A stretch of DNA of 7,817 bases from Methanocorpusculum sp. (GTDB lineage Archaea; Halobacteriota; Methanomicrobia; Methanomicrobiales; Methanocorpusculaceae), in NCBI GenBank assembly GCA_029986195.1, contig DALTYF010000036.1, forward strand, positions 1 to 7,817, given 5' to 3'. The notes below the pieces were generated by a model. That model was given only the letters and a program-made list of their open reading frames with translations, searched no databases and was not told where the DNA came from. Positions 4,965 through 7,817 of this stretch are shown here, one piece after another (position 1 is the first letter of the stretch; the number at the start of each line of letters is the position of its first letter). A program made the position numbers and the translations under genes.

Positions 4965-6080
4965 ATGCGAGGGTCGAACAGATTTTTATCCATAAATGGA
5001 AAACCGGTGAAAACACCGGTAGTACTCGCATCCATGGCGGGAATCACCAATGCAGAGTACGTCCTTGAACGCGCAGCACATGTGGGAGCTGCCTTCATCG
5101 GAGGATTCTCTCTGGACGCCGCCACCCAGGAAGCCGCCCGGAAAATGATCGAAGCAGGCCGCACCGAATTTTCCGACGGCCTTGACGAAATTGCAACCGA
5201 ACTTGCCATGCTGGAAGGAACCGATGTCGTCATCGGCCTGAACCTTCGCGGATCCACCCCCGAAGCATACGTTGCCGCCGCCCGCGAGTTCGGCAGCGGC
5301 GTCATCTACGAAATCGATGCACACTGCCGCCAGCAGCCGATGATCGACGCACACTGCGGCGAATACCTGCTGCACAATACCGACGCCCTCTGTGACATCG
5401 TCCGCGCCCTGCATGCAGAGGGCGTCTGTGTCTCCGTCAAAACCCGCGCAGGCGTAACCGATGACCGGCTCCTTGCACGAAAACTCTGGGCTGCCGGAGC
5501 CGACATCCTGCACCTCGACCTGATGGACACCGGCTACACCCGTATCCGGCAGATCCGAAACAGCTGCCCCCTGACTCTCATTGCAAACAACAGCATCAAC
5601 GCACCCGACAAGATGATGGATATGTTCTCGCACGGTGCCGACATGGTATCCCTCGCCCGCTCGGCAAACGTTGCAACCCTCCAGCTTCTCGACCGCTATA
5701 TCCGCGCAACCGCCGAAGAAAACGGCTGGTACAACGCACCGAAACAGCTCTGCCGCGGTGGTGACCTGCGCTCGCTTACCTTCTGCTGCATGCCGGTCAA
5801 ACAGTGCCCGCTGTTACCGACACTGGACACAATCGGCATGAGCCGGCAGGAGTATCTCGCACTCAAACAGGAGTTAACGCAAGGAACCGAGATTGCAAAA
5901 GGCAGTCACACCTGCTTCGGCAGCCTCGCCTGGTGCTGCAAATCCTCAACCCCCTGTATGTTCCGCGACATGACGCTCAAATCCCTGCCGCTCCCGAAGA
6001 ATGAATACATGGCAATGAAGCGGGAGCTTTCGGAAGGAATCATGGAGAAGATTTTTGCCGATGTTCCCGCCGACTGTTAA
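4965..6080 (+). CDS. mmp9: Methanogenesis marker protein 9 (Dus-like barrel plus Cys-rich domain)
   Basis: The C-terminal domain of this 371-residue protein is the one known as methanogenesis marker domain 9, reported to track with methyl-coenzyme M reductase in genomes. The function is unknown. Residues about 15-245 form a TIM barrel like dihydrouridine synthase and dihydroorotate dehydrogenase: LASMAGITNAEY (21-32), EIDAHCRQ (117-124), VSVKTRAG (156-163), LIANNSI (205-211) and GADMVSLARSA (224-234). These suggest a flavin site. Residues 262-365 hold two Cys sets, C263/C274/C275/C281 and C317/C324/C325/C331, each followed by an EY-x-A-x-K-x-EL-x-x-G helix, apparently an internal duplication. 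The ATG at 4965 has only AGGT about 9 bases upstream. A TATA-like CTAAATA at 4930-4936 suggests a near-leaderless message. The gene overlaps the next by 20 bases. Confidence 0.9.
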   Translation: MRGSNRFLSINGKPVKTPVVLASMAGITNAEYVLERAAHVGAAFIGGFSLDAATQEAARKMIEAGRTEFSDGLDEIATELAMLEGTDVVIGLNLRGSTPEAYVAAAREFGSGVIYEIDAHCRQQPMIDAHCGEYLLHNTDALCDIVRALHAEGVCVSVKTRAGVTDDRLLARKLWAAGADILHLDLMDTGYTRIRQIRNSCPLTLIANNSINAPDKMMDMFSHGADMVSLARSANVATLQLLDRYIRATAEENGWYNAPKQLCRGGDLRSLTFCCMPVKQCPLLPTLDTIGMSRQEYLALKQELTQGTEIAKGSHTCFGSLAWCCKSSTPCMFRDMTLKSLPLPKNEYMAMKRELSEGIMEKIFADVPADC

Positions 6081-6891
6081 CTCCGCCTCTCCTGCGGAGC
6101 TTGCGCAGTTTGCCATGCTCCTTGAGGTAACCGCCCGCGGAAAACCGGGCAACATCGACCGGTGCCACGACTATGCAGACACCCGGCTCGATCATTTTCT
6201 CGCCTCGGCAGTACTGGCAAAACCGGTTTTTTCCGCGATTGAGGATGGCCGTCTCTCTCTCGGGGAAGCAATGCGCGATGCGGTTGCACGCACCAACATG
6301 CACAACGGCGGCAACACCCACTTCGGCGCATTTCTCCTTCTCCTTCCGTTACTTGCAGGCCGGGGCATTACCGGCGCTGCGGAGTTGGTGCAAAAAACAA
6401 CCGTGACCGATGCTGTCCTCTTCTACGAAGCATTCGGACTGACGCAGGTGCGGGTCAGAACCGAGGACCCCATGGACGTCAACGACCCGGCATCGGTGCA
6501 GCGGCTGAGAGACGAACAGATCACCATGTACAACGTGATGGAGTACTCCGCACCGCACGACATGGTCGCCCGTGAATGGACAAACGGCTTTGCCCTGACG
6601 CGCCGGGCAGCAGACCTGCTGCTCGGACAGGATGGCGGGGTACACGCGATCCCCGCGATGTTTCTTACCCTGATGGCCGAGTATCCGGACACCTTCATTG
6701 CAAAAAAGTTTGATGACGCAACCGCAGAACAGGTGATGCACAAAGCCCGCGACGTCCAAAACGGCAGACGGACCCTCGCCGCATTTGACGAGGAGTGTAT
6801 CCAGGCAGGCATCAACCCCGGCTCTCTTGCCGACATCTGCATTGCAGGAATATTCACCGCACTTCTGGAAGGATGGAAATGGGACTGTTAA
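6061..6891 (+). CDS. CitG-like triphosphoribosyl-dephospho-CoA synthase family protein
   Basis: CitG and MdcB move the triphosphoribosyl group of ATP onto dephospho-CoA, releasing adenine, to make the prosthetic group of citrate or malonate lyase. This 276-residue protein keeps the family blocks: MLLEVTARGKPGNIDR (19-34), a DHF helix (44-46), HNGGNTHFGAFLLLLPL (81-97) and NPGSLADICIAGIF (252-265). No lyase genes are visible, and the gene sits between mmp9 and a DUF447 gene, so another acceptor is likely. An in-frame TTG lies at 6055, but GGAGAAG (6044-6050) sits 10 bases before the ATG at 6061, the same spacing as at tes, so 6061 was chosen. It overlaps mmp9 by 20 bases and the next gene by 13, pointing to translational coupling. 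Family is firm; substrate is unknown. Confidence 0.88.
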   Translation: MFPPTVNSASPAELAQFAMLLEVTARGKPGNIDRCHDYADTRLDHFLASAVLAKPVFSAIEDGRLSLGEAMRDAVARTNMHNGGNTHFGAFLLLLPLLAGRGITGAAELVQKTTVTDAVLFYEAFGLTQVRVRTEDPMDVNDPASVQRLRDEQITMYNVMEYSAPHDMVAREWTNGFALTRRAADLLLGQDGGVHAIPAMFLTLMAEYPDTFIAKKFDDATAEQVMHKARDVQNGRRTLAAFDEECIQAGINPGSLADICIAGIFTALLEGWKWDC

Positions 6892-7439
6892 GCGAAGGAA
6901 TCACCGAAGTAATCGCGGTTACCAAAGACAACGCCGCCCCGATGGGTATCATCGTAAAACCGGGCATGTCTCCGAGAATGGTCCTTTTCAAGGGATCCAA
7001 AACGGTTGCAAACATCCTTGAGTACGGCTGGGTCACCGCAAACTTTGTCTCGAACTGTTACCTCTACCCGCAGTATGCGTTCTCGGACGTGGCAGCCGAC
7101 GATCTGGCGGAAGTCTTTGTCGGCGGCATCATGATGCAGCGGCTGCTCGCGGCGGATGCATGGATGGCGTTCCGGACAACCGTTCTGCATGAAACAGAAG
7201 AAACCTACTACATCGACCTCCTGCCGGTGGCGTCCGAGTATGTCCGCGAGGAACCGCATCCAGTCAACCGGGGCTTCAACAGCGTCATCGACGCAACCGT
7301 ACACGCAACGCGGTACGTGTACACAAAAGACGACCGCCTCCGCGACCTCATCGAGTATCATCTGGGCATCGTTGCCAAATGCGGCGGTCCCCGTGAACGC
7401 GAGGCGGGAAAACTTCTGCGCGAAATCTGTGGGCTGTAA
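6879..7439 (+). CDS. DUF447 family protein
   Basis: The protein is 186 residues from ATG 6879 and resembles the DUF447 family, found in methanogens and, as I recall it, in methylotrophic bacteria that use tetrahydromethanopterin. The N-terminus GITEVIAVTKDNAAPMGI (7-24) and the next strand pair, with MVLFKGSKTVANIL (34-47) and VTANFVSNCYLY (52-63), resemble the split-barrel fold of flavin reductases. This suggests binding of FMN or a similar cofactor. The C-terminal half is helical (HPVNRGFNSVIDATVHATRY, 127-146). GGAAGGA (6867-6873) lies 5 bases before ATG 6879 and favours that start over an in-frame ATG at 6873. It overlaps the CitG-like gene by 13 bases and is the last gene of the operon. 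Its stop lies 10 bases from the stop of the convergent HD gene. The function is unknown. Confidence 0.87.
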   Translation: MGLLSEGITEVIAVTKDNAAPMGIIVKPGMSPRMVLFKGSKTVANILEYGWVTANFVSNCYLYPQYAFSDVAADDLAEVFVGGIMMQRLLAADAWMAFRTTVLHETEETYYIDLLPVASEYVREEPHPVNRGFNSVIDATVHATRYVYTKDDRLRDLIEYHLGIVAKCGGPREREAGKLLREICGL

Positions 7440-7449
7440 ACGCCCGGCA

Positions 7450-7817
7450 TCACCCCAGCAGCTCAACTTCCATTGCCAGCCGCCATATTTTCTTTTTTGA
7501 TCGGGCCGACAGATCCGCAATCCGCATCATACGTTCCTCAATGGAGATTACCTTCGACCCCTTCACCAGATTATCCGCATGCGCCACAATCTTCTCCTCA
7601 AGTGTCTGCGGCACGCAGTCCAGCGGCAAAAGTCCAAGAAGAGTGCACTCATCCGCGTCCAGACCCGCACCCGTATGTCGGAGCACAATCTGCGTCAGTG
7701 CCTCACTCTCGCCCCGCGCACGGCATATCCGTGCCCCTTCCTGCGCATGGGAAATATCATGGGTTACGGACCGTCCCATATCATGCATCATCGACCCCCC
7801 CCAGACCAGGGCATCAT
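7450..7817 (-). CDS. HD-domain phosphohydrolase, N-terminus beyond the window
   Basis: The frame is open through the right edge, so the first residues are missing. It reads DALVWGGSMMHDMGRS near the edge. The HD signature MMHD (plus-strand 7780-7791), then THDISHAQEGARI, LRHTGAG and EEKIVAHADNLVKG, gives the H...HD...H...D metal ligands of the HD superfamily. The first His of the set may lie off the window. The EEKIV-HADNL block is typical of a small archaeal HDIG family of unknown substrate, usually around 170 residues. An internal ATG at 7791 would cut through the domain and is not a real start. The gene is convergent with the mmp9 operon at a distance of 10 bases. HD proteins include the cyclic phosphodiesterase MptB of methanopterin synthesis, but nothing here shows this is MptB. 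Confidence 0.85.
   Translation of the reverse strand, partial: DALVWGGSMMHDMGRSVTHDISHAQEGARICRARGESEALTQIVLRHTGAGLDADECTLLGLLPLDCVPQTLEEKIVAHADNLVKGSKVISIEERMMRIADLSARSKKKIWRLAMEVELLG
7486..7498 (+). terminator. Possible T-rich terminator of the mmp9 operon
   Basis: TATTTTCTTTTTT (7486-7498) lies about 47 bases past the DUF447 stop and inside the 3' end of the convergent HD gene, where it encodes the Lys run of SKKKIW. No other T-tract follows the operon before it. Double use of one stretch as coding and termination signal is plausible but unproven. Confidence 0.35.

Noticed and set aside
4986..5633. 215-codon minus-strand open frame
   Set aside because: Exact antisense of the marker protein 9 barrel, which is strongly recognised; composition is typical of a shadow frame.
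6061..6891. A citrate or malonate lyase system
   Set aside because: Only the CitG-like gene is present; no lyase subunit, acyl carrier protein or transferase lies nearby.
6888..7520. 210-codon minus-strand open frame
   Set aside because: It covers the DUF447 gene in antisense and overlaps the HD gene on the same strand in another frame; both real genes have clear family motifs.
1..7817. CRISPR array, insertion sequence, phage or classical defence genes
   Set aside because: No regularly spaced direct repeats, transposase motifs or known defence families were seen on either strand.

Overview
The window is typical euryarchaeal chromosome and almost certainly comes from a methanogen. A gene for methanogenesis marker protein 9 is present, together with CDP-archaeol synthase, a tetraether-lipid radical SAM enzyme, a DUF447 protein and archaeal-style signals (TATA-like boxes, oligo-T terminators, short or absent leaders). 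The Thr/Pro-rich linker of the secreted lipoprotein and the overall gene style suggest Methanomicrobiales (for example a Methanocorpusculum-like genome). That rank is an inference; the sequence alone does not fix it.

Layout. Bases 1-554 hold the tail of an unrecognised gene and cbiE (cobalt-precorrin-7 C5-methyltransferase), the end of a cobamide cluster with codon usage unlike the rest of the window. Bases 555-1005 are a gene-free gap with a terminator-like hairpin, a long imperfect hairpin that has a competing partner, a 15-bp palindrome and the oligo-T terminator of the next gene. Bases 1006-2550 (minus) encode the tetraether synthase family radical SAM protein Tes. It diverges from carS (2653-3210, plus) across a 102-bp control region, so two membrane-lipid genes share one promoter segment. 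Next come a lipoprotein with two chagasin-type protease-inhibitor domains (3345-4169, plus), convergent with a small YwbE/DUF2196 gene (4193-4393, minus), which in turn diverges from an Hjc-like nuclease gene (4466-4933, plus).

The right half is a compact plus-strand operon: methanogenesis marker protein 9 (4965-6080), a CitG-like triphosphoribosyl-dephospho-CoA synthase homologue (6061-6891) and a DUF447 protein (6879-7439). Successive genes overlap by 20 and 13 bases. A convergent, 5'-truncated HD-domain phosphohydrolase (7450 to the edge, minus) closes the window.

How they fit together. Three metabolic themes are visible: cobamide synthesis, archaeal membrane-lipid synthesis, and an uncharacterised methanogen operon. 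The last is the best candidate for undescribed biology. A flavin-type barrel with a duplicated Cys motif is translationally coupled to an enzyme family that moves a triphosphoribosyl group from ATP and to a DUF447 protein. No citrate or malonate lyase genes are visible nearby. I infer a role in making or maintaining a methanogen-specific cofactor, but this is not demonstrated. I saw no tRNA, rRNA, CRISPR array, insertion sequence or phage gene.
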